From assembly GCA_025800215.1 (NCBI GenBank), contig JAOXSC010000138.1, positions 24,023 to 88,022 of the forward strand: a stretch of DNA of 64,000 nucleotides. The letters run 5' to 3'. This document shows, one piece after another, positions 36,103-45,583 of the stretch. How positions within the stretch are numbered: position 1 is the stretch's first letter; each line of letters begins with the position of its first letter. The notes under the pieces were generated by a model. The model did not search any database. It saw only the letters and a program-made list of their open reading frames with translations, and was not told where the DNA came from. Source of the DNA: Marinibacterium sp. Lineage in GTDB: Bacteria > Pseudomonadota > Alphaproteobacteria > Rhodobacterales > Rhodobacteraceae. Position numbers and translations under genes: made by a program.

Positions 36103-37134
36103 ATGACTCTCAAGGAACTCAGCACCCTTCTGGGCCTGTCGCCCACCACCGTCAGCCGGGCGCTGAACGGTTATCCCGAGGTGCGCGAAGCGACGCGCGC
36201 GCGTGTGGTCGAGGCCGCGCGCAAACACAATTACCGCCCCAACATGCAGGCCAAGCGGCTGGCCACCGGGCGCGCCATGGCCATCGGCCATGTGATCCCC
36301 GCCACCAGCCGCCACGAGATGGTCAACCCGATCTTCAGCGACTTCCTGTCCGGCGCCTCCGAGATCTATGCCGAGCATGGCTTCAGCGTGAACCTGACGC
36401 TGGCGCGCGCAGGCGATCAGGAGCGCACCTATCGCGAATTGCACGCCCAGGGCGCGGTGGATGGGATCATCCTGCATGGCCCCACGATGAACGACCCGCG
36501 CATTGCCATGCTGCAGGATCTGGGCCTGCCCTTTGTGGTCCATGGCCGGGCCAGCGGGATTGATCTCGATTATGCATGGCTTGACGTGAACAATGTGCGG
36601 TCCTTTGCGCGGGCCACCGATCTGCTGGTCGATCTTGGCCATCGCCGCATCGCCCTGCTGAACGGGCTTGAACAGATGGATTTCGCCCATCGCCGCCGGA
36701 TCGGCCATGAACAGGCGTTGCAGCGCGCCGGGATCGCCTGCGATCCGGCGCTGATGCTCAGCGATGAGATGACCGAAGATTACGGGTATCGCAGTGCCCT
36801 GGCGCTGCTGGACCGGCCCGATCCGCCCACCGCGTTTCTGGTGGCCGCGATCATCCCCGCGCTTGGGGTGCAGCGGGCGCTTCACGACCGAGGGCTGCGG
36901 CCGGGGCGGGATGTGTCGATCATCTGCCATGACGATGACCTGTCCTATCTGCGCAACGGGGGCGATCTGCCGATCTTCACTGCCACGACCTCATCGGTGC
37001 GCGAGGCCGGGCGGCGATGTGCGGCGCTGCTGATCGAGCAGATCAACGCCCCGGACAGCCCCAAGCCGCAGGTGCTGCTCGAGGCCGCGCTGACCATCGG
37101 CCAGTCCACCGGCCCCGCGCCGCGCCGGTCGTGA
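36103..37134 (+). CDS. aglR: LacI-family transcriptional regulator AglR
   Basis: This 343-residue repressor has an N-terminal LacI helix-turn-helix (TLKELSTLLGLSPTTVSRAL, residues 2-21), hinge RPNMQAKRLATGRA (about 46-59) and a periplasmic-binding-like sensor domain (about 60-330; LLNGLEQMDFAHRRRIGHEQ). It is divergent from aglE with palindromic sites between them. It is followed by the GH1 gene with a 1-nt overlap (TGATG). It probably represses agl genes until an alpha-glucoside is present; the effector is inferred from context. Confidence 0.9.
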   Translation: MTLKELSTLLGLSPTTVSRALNGYPEVREATRARVVEAARKHNYRPNMQAKRLATGRAMAIGHVIPATSRHEMVNPIFSDFLSGASEIYAEHGFSVNLTLARAGDQERTYRELHAQGAVDGIILHGPTMNDPRIAMLQDLGLPFVVHGRASGIDLDYAWLDVNNVRSFARATDLLVDLGHRRIALLNGLEQMDFAHRRRIGHEQALQRAGIACDPALMLSDEMTEDYGYRSALALLDRPDPPTAFLVAAIIPALGVQRALHDRGLRPGRDVSIICHDDDLSYLRNGGDLPIFTATTSSVREAGRRCAALLIEQINAPDSPKPQVLLEAALTIGQSTGPAPRRS

Positions 37135-38441
37135 TGCGGTTCGCGCGCTCGCACTTCCCGCGTGGTTTCACCTTTGGCGCGGCAAGCTCGGCCTATCAGA
37201 TCGAAGGCCATGATGCGGGCGGCGCCGGGCCGACCCATTGGGACACATTCGCCGCAACACCGGGAAATGTCGCCCATGGCCACAACGGGGCACGGGCCTG
37301 TGATCACTACCACCGCTGCCCCGAAGATCTGGATCTGCTGGCCGCCGCAGGCTTTGACGCCTACCGGTTTTCGACCAGCTGGGCGCGGGTGCTGCCCGAA
37401 GGGCGCGGGGCGCCCAACCCGGACGGTCTGGATTTCTATGACCGGCTGACGGATGCGATCTGTGAACGCGGGCTGGCCCCGCATGTGACGCTGTACCACT
37501 GGGAGCTGCCGGCGGCGCTGGCGGATCTGGGGGGCTGGCGCAACCGCGACATTGCGGGCTGGTTTGCCGATTTCACCGCGCTTGTCATGGGCCGTATCGG
37601 GGATCGCGTGGCCAGCGTCGCACCGGTGAACGAACCCTGGTGCGTGAGCTGGCTGGGCCATTTTCTGGGCCAGCATGCGCCGGGGCTGCGCGACATCCGC
37701 GCCGCTGCGCGGGCGATGCATCATGTGCTGCTGGCCCATGGCCGCGCCATCGAGGTGATGCGCGCGATGGGGCTGTCCAATCTGGGGGCAGTGGTGAACC
37801 AGGAATGGGCGCAGCCCGCCGATGACAGCCCCGAAGCACGTGCGGCAACCGATCTTTACGATGGCTATTACAACCGCTTCTTTCTTGAGGCGATGTTCCA
37901 CGCGCGCTACCCCGCCAATGTGCTCGCCGGTCTTGAACCGCATCTGCCCCACGGGTGGGAGGAGGGTTTCGACGTGATCGCCGCGCCGCTGGATTGGTGC
38001 GGGGTGAACTATTACACCCGCAGCATCATTGCGCCGAATGAGGGTCCGTGGCCGGGGCATCACACGATCAAGGGTCCGCTTGAGACCACGGCGATGGGCT
38101 GGGAGATCTACCCGCAGGGGCTGAGTGATCTGCTGCAGCGCATCGCAGCGGAGTACACCGGCGATCTGCCGCTTGTGGTCACCGAAAACGGCATGGCCTC
38201 TGATGAGGGTCAGCAGGACATTGGGCGCATCGCCTATCTGGACGCGCATCTGGCCGCAGCGCGTGCGGCGCTGGACAGGGGCGTGCCGCTGGCGGGGTAC
38301 TTTGTCTGGTCGCTTCTGGACAATTTCGAATGGGCCTGTGGCTATGACGCGCGGTTCGGGCTGGTCAACGTGGCGTATGACACGCAGGAGCGAACGCCAA
38401 AGGCGTCCTACCACGCGCTGGCCGACGCGCTGCGGCGGTAG
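37134..38441 (+). CDS. bgl: GH1 family beta-glucosidase
   Basis: This 435-residue GH1 enzyme hydrolyses beta-glucosides in the cytoplasm (no signal peptide). Seen: N-terminal FPRGFTFGAASSAYQIEG (8-25), acid/base Glu167 in VNEPW, the WCGVNYYTR strand (about 288-296), nucleophile Glu351 in VTENG and aglycone/sugar-site FVWSLLDNFEWA near the C-terminus. Start ATG 37134 overlaps the aglR stop. A beta-glycosidase placed with an alpha-glucoside system suggests the transporter or regulon handles both linkages; this is an inference. Confidence 0.93.
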   Translation: MRFARSHFPRGFTFGAASSAYQIEGHDAGGAGPTHWDTFAATPGNVAHGHNGARACDHYHRCPEDLDLLAAAGFDAYRFSTSWARVLPEGRGAPNPDGLDFYDRLTDAICERGLAPHVTLYHWELPAALADLGGWRNRDIAGWFADFTALVMGRIGDRVASVAPVNEPWCVSWLGHFLGQHAPGLRDIRAAARAMHHVLLAHGRAIEVMRAMGLSNLGAVVNQEWAQPADDSPEARAATDLYDGYYNRFFLEAMFHARYPANVLAGLEPHLPHGWEEGFDVIAAPLDWCGVNYYTRSIIAPNEGPWPGHHTIKGPLETTAMGWEIYPQGLSDLLQRIAAEYTGDLPLVVTENGMASDEGQQDIGRIAYLDAHLAAARAALDRGVPLAGYFVWSLLDNFEWACGYDARFGLVNVAYDTQERTPKASYHALADALRR

Positions 38442-38494
38442 CGGTCGCGCGGGGCTTAGTCTGGGGCCGCTGCCGGTGGCCGCGTGGGGTCTGA

Positions 38495-38554
38495 TCTGAT
38501 GTCGCGGCCTGCGGCCGCGCCAAGCCCAATCTGGTGTCGCGGCCTGCGGCCGCG
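38495..38554. repeat. 25-nt direct repeat pair, each with an internal hairpin
   Basis: Two copies, at 38495-38519 and 38530-38554, differ at one base. Each contains CGCGGCC-TGC-GGCCGCG, a 7-bp stem with a 3-nt loop. They lie just after the beta-glucosidase gene. They could be a small REP-like element; I cannot tell from this window alone whether other copies exist in the genome. Confidence 0.6.
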
Positions 38555-38561
38555 ACGGGGG

Positions 38562-38582
38562 CGAGGGGGCGCCGCCCCCTCG
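38562..38582. terminator. Strong palindromic hairpin between convergent genes
   Basis: CGAGGGGGCG and CGCCCCCTCG flank a single C and form a 10-bp stem (loop must open a few pairs). It sits between the convergent bgl and creatininase genes. It is followed at 38586 by CTCCCCCGAGGTATTT and then an A-rich stretch ACAAAGAAAG. It is probably a bidirectional terminator. Confidence 0.55.
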
Positions 38583-38624
38583 CGCTCCCCCGAGGTATTT
38601 CGGGCCACAAAGAAAGCGGGGCCG

Positions 38625-39407
38625 TCAGCCGAAGCTGGCTCCGGGCAAGGGCATGTCGCGCGTCTGGCGCAAGAGGGTGATGAACCCTGCCACCGCGTGG
38701 GCGACGCTTGCCTCGCCCTTGGCGGCGGTGGCGAGATGGGCCTCTCCGGTCACGCCATCTGGGTTGAGATCGCTGGCGATCCAGCCCCGGCTGATCGGCC
38801 CTGTGGGCGGGATCAGGTCGGTTTCGGCGCTCGAGTGGAAATCGCGGGCGCTGCTCATGTCCACCGTTTCGGGCCGGAAGGCCAGCATCAGAGAGGTTTC
38901 CCAGTCGCCGCCATGCAGGCCGTGGGTCAGTTCCTGCGGGGAAAAGAGGCCATCGGGCACGCCGAAGCTGCCCCATGAGCATTTCACCGCCAGCATATCC
39001 GCGCGCACCCGCAATTCGCGCGTGAGGATCGAGACCAGATCCAGATTGCCGCCATGAGAATTCACCACCACCAGTTTGCGCAGCCCCGCCCGCGCCACGG
39101 ATAGGCCGATGTCGATCCAGGCCTGCAAGGCGGTTGGCGCATCCAGCGTCAGCGTGCCCGGCGCAAAGAGATGTTCGTTGGACTTGCCGATCGCCTGCAC
39201 CGGCAGGATGCGAATGTCGAGATCGTCGGGCAGGTCGCGGCGCAGGCGGGCCAGCATCCCTTCGTTGATCATCAGATCAGTGCCCAGGGGCAGATGCGGC
39301 CCGTGCTGTTCGATCGCCGCCACGGGCAGGATGGCAATCGTGCGTGCGGCATCGCAGCCGGTGAAGTCCGAGGCGCGGAAATCGGCCCAGTCCAGCCGTC
39401 GGGTCAT
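38625..39407 (-). CDS. Creatininase-family amidohydrolase
   Basis: This 260-residue metal-dependent amidohydrolase of the creatininase/FAPy-deformylase/MftE fold has the metal ligands in IEQHGPHLPLGTD (Glu33, His35, Asp44), NSHGGN (His118) and HGGDWETS (Glu170). The family acts on cyclic or linear amides such as creatinine or formamidopyrimidine, or matures peptides. Substrate cannot be assigned here. No creatinase or mycofactocin genes are nearby. It is followed on the same strand by the end of the oxidoreductase gene upstream (90-nt gap). Confidence 0.85.
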   Translation of the reverse strand: MTRRLDWADFRASDFTGCDAARTIAILPVAAIEQHGPHLPLGTDLMINEGMLARLRRDLPDDLDIRILPVQAIGKSNEHLFAPGTLTLDAPTALQAWIDIGLSVARAGLRKLVVVNSHGGNLDLVSILTRELRVRADMLAVKCSWGSFGVPDGLFSPQELTHGLHGGDWETSLMLAFRPETVDMSSARDFHSSAETDLIPPTGPISRGWIASDLNPDGVTGEAHLATAAKGEASVAHAVAGFITLLRQTRDMPLPGASFG

Positions 39408-39497
39408 GGCGGTTCCTTGTGTTGCAGGTCGGGGTCTACCGGTCTGGCGCCAGCCTGCATGGCTTTGCGGGGTGCGGCAAGGGGCACAAGGGGCGGC

Positions 39498-40109
39498 TCA
39501 GGCGATGAGGCGCGCCAGCACCCGGCGGACGCGGCGCAGGTGGCGGGCGCGGCTTTGCGGGGTCGAGCGGTCCATGCGGTAGTGCATCGCAAACCCCCGC
39601 CGGCAGCGCGGCGCACAAAGCGGGCGCGTACCCCGCATCAGCGTGCGGCGCCCCGGCGCACCGATCAGCCGGGTCAGCAGCCAGCCCGCCCCGCCGCTGG
39701 TAAAGACGCCCAGCCGTTCGATCCCCACCAGGCCGGGCCGGATCGGGCCGCCATCATCGGGCAGGTGAAAGGCCAGACCGGGCACCAGAACCCGGTCGAG
39801 CCAGCCTTTGAGCATGGCGGGCAGCCCATACCACCAGGTCGGGTAGACAAAGATCAGCGTGTTGCACCAGGCCAGATCGGCAGCTTCGTCAGCGATGCGG
39901 GCGCGGTTCTGCGCGGGGTCGGCATAGCATGCCAGATCGTCGCGGCTGAGCACCGGGTCGAACCCGACCGCATAGAGATCCAGGCAGCGGGTTTCGGCCC
40001 CTGCGTGGTCGAGATCCGCCAGCACCTGATCGCGCACCCCGGCGGCAAAGCTGGCCGGATCGGGGTGGCAATGGATGACCAGCGCGCGGATCTGGGGCGG
40101 CTGTGTCAT
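39498..40109 (-). CDS. NAD(P)H-dependent flavodoxin-like oxidoreductase
   Basis: This 203-residue protein is of the NQO1/MdaB/KefF type: ALVIHCHPDPASFAAGV (about 9-25) binds flavin phosphate, and VYPTWWYGLPAMLKGWLDRV (about 89-108) is the family signature. It probably reduces quinones or electrophiles with NAD(P)H. The C-terminal tail is Arg-rich and unusually basic. ATG 40109 overlaps the stop of the upstream methyltransferase (ATGA), so the two are coupled; the frame upstream of it is a shadow. Confidence 0.85.
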   Translation of the reverse strand: MTQPPQIRALVIHCHPDPASFAAGVRDQVLADLDHAGAETRCLDLYAVGFDPVLSRDDLACYADPAQNRARIADEAADLAWCNTLIFVYPTWWYGLPAMLKGWLDRVLVPGLAFHLPDDGGPIRPGLVGIERLGVFTSGGAGWLLTRLIGAPGRRTLMRGTRPLCAPRCRRGFAMHYRMDRSTPQSRARHLRRVRRVLARLIA

Positions 40110-40591
40110 TTTCGGTAGATGAAACAGCGCCCTTCGATGGCCCCATCGGGCAGGGCGCATTCGGTGAGCCCGTCGAAATACATCCGATCGCTGGACACCA
40201 TCAGACCACCGGGGGCCAGGAGCGGTTCGATCAGCGGCGACACGGTGCGGGCAAAGGTGTCGTTCTTGGCCGCGTTGTGGCCGCCCAGATCCGCATGCAC
40301 CAGCCGCGCCACCGGGCCGAAGCGCTTGAGCGCGGCGGGCAGCGTATCCATCACATCGCCCAGGATCACGCGATCTTCGGGCGGGGTCGAGTCGGGATGC
40401 GAGGCCACCGCGCGCTCGAAGACATAGATGTCGCGCCCGGCCATGTTTTCGCGCATGTGGTGATAGGTGCGCCCGTTGCCCAGGCCCAGTTCAAAGGCCG
40501 GGCCGGTCATTGCGGCGGTCTCGGCCATGGCAAAATCGAGGCAGGCGCGCTGCGACACCATGCGGGCAATGAAGAGGTCAAGGCGGGTCAT
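40106..40591 (-). CDS. Small class I SAM-dependent methyltransferase (paralogue of 56491-56967)
   Basis: This 161-residue Rossmann-type methyltransferase has the glycine-rich motif I FELGLGNGRTYHHMREN (about 33-49), an acidic strand end (VFERAV) and LVHADLGGHN (about 96-105). It is short for the class, with no extra substrate domain. A second gene in the window at 56491 is similar along its whole length. The substrate is unknown. It heads a two- or three-gene leftward unit with the oxidoreductase and perhaps the creatininase. ATG 40591 begins the conserved part (MTRLDLFIAR). Confidence 0.8.
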   Translation of the reverse strand: MTRLDLFIARMVSQRACLDFAMAETAAMTGPAFELGLGNGRTYHHMRENMAGRDIYVFERAVASHPDSTPPEDRVILGDVMDTLPAALKRFGPVARLVHADLGGHNAAKNDTFARTVSPLIEPLLAPGGLMVSSDRMYFDGLTECALPDGAIEGRCFIYRK

Positions 40592-40726
40592 GGGCGGGGT
40601 CCTCTGATCGGTCGCCGAAAGAGCGTCGGGGTGATTGCGGCCTCCGGCCACCGGACAGTCAGGGGCGGATGGGGGCAGATGCGATCACAAGTCATAGAAC
40701 TTCGCGGCAGTGGCATCAATTCGGGT

Positions 40727-40756
40727 TTGACTAACCCTGCGCCCCCAAGCGATTGT
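40727..40756 (+). promoter_or_regulatory. Weak candidate promoter of the peptide/oligosaccharide ABC operon
   Basis: TTGACT (40727-40732), an 18-nt spacer and GATTGT (40751-40756) lie 72 nt upstream of the ABC ATPase start, in the 236-nt divergent region. The -35 is good and the -10 poor. Confidence 0.25.
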
Positions 40757-40827
40757 AGCGAAGAATTTGACCGGCGGCGCGGTGGCGGACATGCCTTGCC
40801 GCACAGAGCCTTAGACGGAAGCCTTGA

Positions 40828-42600
40828 ATGAAGCCATTGCTGACAGTCGAAAACCTGAGCATCGGGTTCGGCTCGGCTGCGCCGGTCGTGCAGGACGTGA
40901 GCTTTTCCATCGCGCCGGGACAGACGCTGGCGCTGGTGGGCGAAAGCGGGTCGGGCAAGACGATCACCTGCCGGTCGGTGCTGCGCATCCTGCCGCGCAC
41001 GGCGCAGATCCTGAGCGGGGCGATCACGCTGAATGGCAAGGGCGGGCCGACCGATCTGCTGGCGCTTGGGCCGCGCCGGATGCGCGACATTCGCGGCAAT
41101 GACGTGTCGATGATCTTTCAAGAGCCGATGCGGTCGCTGTCACCGCTGCACAAGATCGGCAATCAGGTCAGCGAAGTGCTCTGGCTGCATGGAAGGGTCA
41201 GCGAGGCCGAAGCCCGGCGCAAGGTGCTTGAGACCTTTGACCGGGTGGGTTTTCCCGATCCTGACCGCGCCTACCGGTCCTATCCGTTCGAGCTGTCGGG
41301 GGGCATGCGGCAACGCGCGATGATCGCCATGGCGATGGTGTCGGAACCCGATCTGCTGATCGCCGACGAACCGACCACGGCGCTGGATGTGACGACACAG
41401 GCGCAGGTGCTGGGGCTGATCCGCGATCTGCAGAAAGACACCGGCATGGCGGTGATCCTTGTTACCCACGATCTGGGCGTGGTCGCCAACATGGCCGAAC
41501 AGGTGGTGGTGATGCACAAGGGGCGCATCATGGAATCGGGCGCGGCCGAGCCGCTGCTGCGCACGCCGGCCCACCCCTATACCAAACAGCTGTTTGCCGC
41601 GGCCCCCAAGATCCCAGACCCCGACACCCCGCGCGCCGGCGACCCGTCGCAGGATCTGATCCTGCAGATGAACCAGGTGTCCAAGACCTATAAGCTGAAA
41701 GCGTCAAAACCCTGGCAGCCCGACCTGCTGGTGCATGCCTGCCGGGGCATCGACCTGAGCCTGCCACGCGGACGCACGCTGGCCATCGTGGGCGAAAGCG
41801 GATCGGGCAAGACCACGGCGGCACGCATCGCACTTGGGGCCGAAGGCCCTGATGCGGGGGGCGAGGTGCTGTTTTCGCCGCGCCCCGGCCAGCCGCCCAT
41901 CGCCGTGCATGACATGGACCGCGCGGCGCGCATCGCGTTCCAGAAACAGGCGCAGATGGTGTTTCAGGATCCCTATTCGTCGCTCAGCCCGCGCATGCGG
42001 GTGCTGGATGCGTTGACCGAACCGCTCGAGATCCACGGCATCGGCACCGCATCAGACCGTCGTGACAAGGCAGCGGCGATGCTGTCCAAGGTCGGGCTCA
42101 ATCCCGATATGCTGCAGCGCTATCCGCATGCCTTTTCCGGCGGTCAGCGCCAGCGGCTGTCGATTGCGCGCGCGCTGACGCTGGATCCCGCGCTGCTGGT
42201 CTGTGATGAACCGACATCCGCGCTGGACGTGTCGGTGCAGGACCAGATCCTCGATCTGCTCGAAGACATTCGCGACCGCATGGGGCTGAGCTATCTGTTC
42301 ATCTCGCATGATCTGGCCGTGGTGGCGCGCATCGCCGACGAAGTCGCGGTGATGCGCCAGGGTCTGGTCGTCGAACAGGCCCGCCCCGAGGTGCTGTTCC
42401 ACAACCCCGTGCACCCCTATACCAAGGCGCTGATCGCGGCCCAGCCCACGCCCGACATCAACCGCCCCATCAACCTCAAACTCGTGGCCCAGGGGGCTGG
42501 CGCCCCGGACAGCTGGCCGGACCGGTTCCGGTTCACCGAACAGTCCGTGCCCGGCCTGACCGCGATCGACACAGGACACAAGGTACGTTGCCATGCTTGA
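40828..42600 (+). CDS. Fused double ATPase of an Opp/Dpp-type ABC importer
   Basis: The 590-residue protein has two complete ABC ATPase domains, equivalent to DppD plus DppF. Domain 1 has Walker [12 protein letters not shown] (about 37-47), signature [14 protein letters not shown] (about 157-170) and [11 protein letters not shown]. Domain 2 has [13 protein letters not shown] (about 321-333), [13 protein letters not shown] (about 437-449) and [10 protein letters not shown]. Each domain ends with the oligopeptide-family HPYTK motif. Such fusions resemble YejF and agp/oligosaccharide importers. The gene leads the operon ATPase-SBP-permease-permease, and its 3' end overlaps the SBP start by 8 nt. 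Confidence 0.9.
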   Translation: MKPLLTVENLSIGFGSAAPVVQDVSFSIAPGQTLALVGESGSGKTITCRSVLRILPRTAQILSGAITLNGKGGPTDLLALGPRRMRDIRGNDVSMIFQEPMRSLSPLHKIGNQVSEVLWLHGRVSEAEARRKVLETFDRVGFPDPDRAYRSYPFELSGGMRQRAMIAMAMVSEPDLLIADEPTTALDVTTQAQVLGLIRDLQKDTGMAVILVTHDLGVVANMAEQVVVMHKGRIMESGAAEPLLRTPAHPYTKQLFAAAPKIPDPDTPRAGDPSQDLILQMNQVSKTYKLKASKPWQPDLLVHACRGIDLSLPRGRTLAIVGESGSGKTTAARIALGAEGPDAGGEVLFSPRPGQPPIAVHDMDRAARIAFQKQAQMVFQDPYSSLSPRMRVLDALTEPLEIHGIGTASDRRDKAAAMLSKVGLNPDMLQRYPHAFSGGQRQRLSIARALTLDPALLVCDEPTSALDVSVQDQILDLLEDIRDRMGLSYLFISHDLAVVARIADEVAVMRQGLVVEQARPEVLFHNPVHPYTKALIAAQPTPDINRPINLKLVAQGAGAPDSWPDRFRFTEQSVPGLTAIDTGHKVRCHA

Positions 42601-44548
42601 CCTCTTTCGCCGCCCCCACGTTTCCAGCGGTTCGCGCAGCCGTGTTTCGCGCAGCCTGCTGGCCGCCACCGCCAGCCTGCTGATCGCTCAGCCCGGCTGG
42701 TCCGCGCCGCAGGTTCAGGACAGCCCGTTCTGGGCCGACGCGGTTGCCGCGGGCGACCTGCCGCCGGCTGCCGAAAGGATCCCGGCCGAACCGCTGGTTG
42801 TCGATCTGGCGGCCAAAGGGCGGGTGCCGGGCCAGCCGGGCGGCACGCTGCGCACGATGGTGTCGCGCTCCAAGGACATCCGCCAGATGGTGGTCTATGG
42901 CTATGCGCGGCTGGTGGGCTATGACGAAGGCTATGAGCTGCAGCCCGACCTGCTGGAAAGCTTTGAAAACGAGGCCAACCGCAAGTTCACCTTTCACCTG
43001 CGCGAAGGGCACAAATGGTCCGATGGCGCGCCCTTTACATCGGAAGATTTCAGGTACTGGTGGGAAGACGTCGCCAACAACCCCAAGCTCAGCCCCGTGG
43101 GCCCGCCCGAGATCCTGTATGCGGGCGGCAAACTGCCCAAGGTCAGCTTTCCCGATGCGCTGACCGTCGTGTTCGAATGGGAAGATCCCAATCCGCATTT
43201 CCTGCAGAACCTTGCGCAGGCCAGCCCGCCCTTCATCTATCGCCCGGCGCATTTCCTCAAACCCTTTCACGAAGATTACGCCGATGCCGCAGATCTGCAT
43301 GCGGCGGTCGATGATGCACGCGTCAACAGCTGGGCGGCGCTGCACAACAAGCTCGACAACATGTACAAGTTCGACAATTCCCAGCTGCCCACCCTGCAGC
43401 CCTGGGTGAACGCCACCGAAGGCAAGAAGATCCGCCACCTGTTCGAGCGCAACCCCTATTACCACCGGATCGACGAAAACGGCGTCCAGCTGCCTTATGT
43501 GGATGTGGTCGAAATGTTCATCGTCGCAGGCGGGCTGATCGCGGCGAAATCCAATGCATCGGAATCCGATCTGCAGGCGCGCGGGCTGGATTTCCGCGAC
43601 ATTTCGATCCTGCGCAAGGGCGAAGCCGATGGCGGCGACTATGTCACCCATCTGTGGAGCAACGGCACCGCGTCGCAGATCGCGATCTACCCCAATCTCA
43701 ACTATGCCGATCCGGTCTGGCGCGACGTGCTGCGCGACGTGCGCGTGCGCCGCGCCCTGTCGCTGGGCATCGACCGCGACACCATCAACAAGGCGCTCTA
43801 TTTCAAGATCGCCAAGCCCGGCGCCATGGCCGTTCTGCCCCAGAGCGAATTCTTTTCCCAGGCCAACCGCGACGCCTGGGCCCAGCATGACGTGGCGCTG
43901 GCCAATCAGCTTCTGGATGATGCCGGCCTGTCCGAGCGTGACGGCTCGGGCATCCGCAAGCTGCCCGATGGCCGCCCGATGGAGCTGATCATCGAAACCG
44001 CCGGCGAACGCCAGGAGGTTGAAAACGCCCTGCAGATCATCACCGACACCTGGCGCGAAATCGGGGTCAAGCTGATCATGCGCCCGCTGGATCGCGACAT
44101 CCTGCGCAACCGGGTCTATGCGGGCGAAACCATGGCGTCGGTCTGGTTCGGCTGGGACAACGGGATCCCGCAGAACTATACCTCGCCCGCCTATCTGGCA
44201 CCCACCGATCAGGTGTTCCTGGCCTGGCCGAAATGGGGCCAGTTCTATCAGACCAAGGGTGAAGCAGGCGAAGCCCCCGATCTGCCCCAAGCCCAACGCC
44301 TGCTCGAACTGCTCGAGATCTGGAACGCCGCCACCACCCAAGAGGCCCGCGTCGCCGCCTGGCAAGAGATGCTGGCGATCCATGCCGACCAGATCTATGG
44401 CATCGGCATCCTAGCCGAAGCGCCCCAGCCTGTAGTTGTCAACAAGGCGCTGCGCAACGTGCCCGACCGGGCCATCTGGGCATGGGAGCCGGGTGCGCAT
44501 TTCGGGGTCTACCGGCCGGACGAGTTCTATTTTGCTGCAGATGAGTAA
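42593..44548 (+). CDS. ABC transporter substrate-binding protein, peptide/oligosaccharide type (SBP family 5)
   Basis: The 651-residue secreted protein has a signal sequence of about 38 residues (basic n-region, SLLAATASLLIAQPGWSA) and the family-5 signature region PDLLESFENEANRKFTFHLR followed by GHKWSDGAPFTSEDFRYWW. It is longer than DppA (about 535), as in the YejA/AgpA-like branch. Its ligand may therefore be a peptide, a microcin-like compound or an alpha-galactoside; the sequence alone does not decide. It is the second gene of a four-gene importer. Confidence 0.88.
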   Translation: MLDLFRRPHVSSGSRSRVSRSLLAATASLLIAQPGWSAPQVQDSPFWADAVAAGDLPPAAERIPAEPLVVDLAAKGRVPGQPGGTLRTMVSRSKDIRQMVVYGYARLVGYDEGYELQPDLLESFENEANRKFTFHLREGHKWSDGAPFTSEDFRYWWEDVANNPKLSPVGPPEILYAGGKLPKVSFPDALTVVFEWEDPNPHFLQNLAQASPPFIYRPAHFLKPFHEDYADAADLHAAVDDARVNSWAALHNKLDNMYKFDNSQLPTLQPWVNATEGKKIRHLFERNPYYHRIDENGVQLPYVDVVEMFIVAGGLIAAKSNASESDLQARGLDFRDISILRKGEADGGDYVTHLWSNGTASQIAIYPNLNYADPVWRDVLRDVRVRRALSLGIDRDTINKALYFKIAKPGAMAVLPQSEFFSQANRDAWAQHDVALANQLLDDAGLSERDGSGIRKLPDGRPMELIIETAGERQEVENALQIITDTWREIGVKLIMRPLDRDILRNRVYAGETMASVWFGWDNGIPQNYTSPAYLAPTDQVFLAWPKWGQFYQTKGEAGEAPDLPQAQRLLELLEIWNAATTQEARVAAWQEMLAIHADQIYGIGILAEAPQPVVVNKALRNVPDRAIWAWEPGAHFGVYRPDEFYFAADE

Positions 44549-44554
44549 CCCCTG

Positions 44555-45583
44555 ATGGATATTTTCCGGTACGCGATCTACCGGCTGTTCACCATGCTGC
44601 TGACGCTGCTGGTGGTGTCGGTACTGGTCTTTGCCATCATCAACCTGCCCCCGGGCGATTACCTGTCCAACCAGATCGCCGAACTGCGGTCGACGGGCCA
44701 GACCTCGGGGCTGGCCAAGGCGGAATTCCTGCGCAAGGAATACGCGCTCGATCGGGCGCTGTGGGAACAATACATGATCTGGATGGGCTTCATGCCCGGA
44801 CCGCAGGGCTGGTCGGGCATGTTGCAGGGCAATTTCGGCTGGTCCTTCGAATTCGACCGGCCCGTGGCCGAGATTGTGGGTGACAGCCTGTGGCTGACCG
44901 TTCTGGTCAACCTGGCGGCGGTTCTCTTCATCTATCTGGTGGCGCTGCCGCTGGGGGTTCTGGCGGCGGCGCGCTCGAAGACCTGGGTCGACTACACCGC
45001 CGCCTTTGTCGGCTATCTGGGGCTGGCGACGCCGAACTTTCTGCTGGCGCTGATCCTGTTCTATTACGGCAACAAGCATCTCAACCTGCCGATCGGCGGG
45101 CTGATGGATCCGATCTATGAAGGCGAACCGATGAGCCTGGCCAAGGTCAAATCCATCCTGATCCACCTGATCGTACCGACCTTCGTGATCGGCACATCGG
45201 GGGCCGCGGCGATGATGCAGCGGCTGCGGGCCAACATGCTGGACGAGCTGGGCAAACCTTATGTGGAAACCGCCATCGCCAAGGGCATGGCGCCGTCGAA
45301 AATGCTGACGAAATACCCGCTGCGCGTGGCCTTCAACCCCTTTGTCGCCGACATCGGCAACCTGCTGCCCGCGATGGTGTCGGGATCGGTTCTGGTGTCG
45401 GTGGTGCTGGGGCTGGAAACCATCGGGCCGACGCTGCTGGCCGCGCTCAAGACGCAGGATCAGTTCCTGTCGGGCTTTGTGCTGATGTTCGTGGCGCTGC
45501 TGACGCTGATCGGAACGATGATTTCGGACATCCTGCTGGTCATGCTTGACCCGCGCATCCGCTACGAAGGACGTGACGCATGA
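44555..45583 (+). CDS. ABC transporter permease, DppB/OppB type
   Basis: The 342-residue inner-membrane protein has the N-terminal YRLFTMLLTLLVVSVLVFAI helix, about six membrane segments and the ATPase-contact EAA loop RLRANMLDELGKPYVETAIAKG split across about 224-245. It forms the channel with the next gene's product. The stop overlaps the following ATG (ATGA, 45580-45583). Confidence 0.9.
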   Translation: MDIFRYAIYRLFTMLLTLLVVSVLVFAIINLPPGDYLSNQIAELRSTGQTSGLAKAEFLRKEYALDRALWEQYMIWMGFMPGPQGWSGMLQGNFGWSFEFDRPVAEIVGDSLWLTVLVNLAAVLFIYLVALPLGVLAAARSKTWVDYTAAFVGYLGLATPNFLLALILFYYGNKHLNLPIGGLMDPIYEGEPMSLAKVKSILIHLIVPTFVIGTSGAAAMMQRLRANMLDELGKPYVETAIAKGMAPSKMLTKYPLRVAFNPFVADIGNLLPAMVSGSVLVSVVLGLETIGPTLLAALKTQDQFLSGFVLMFVALLTLIGTMISDILLVMLDPRIRYEGRDA

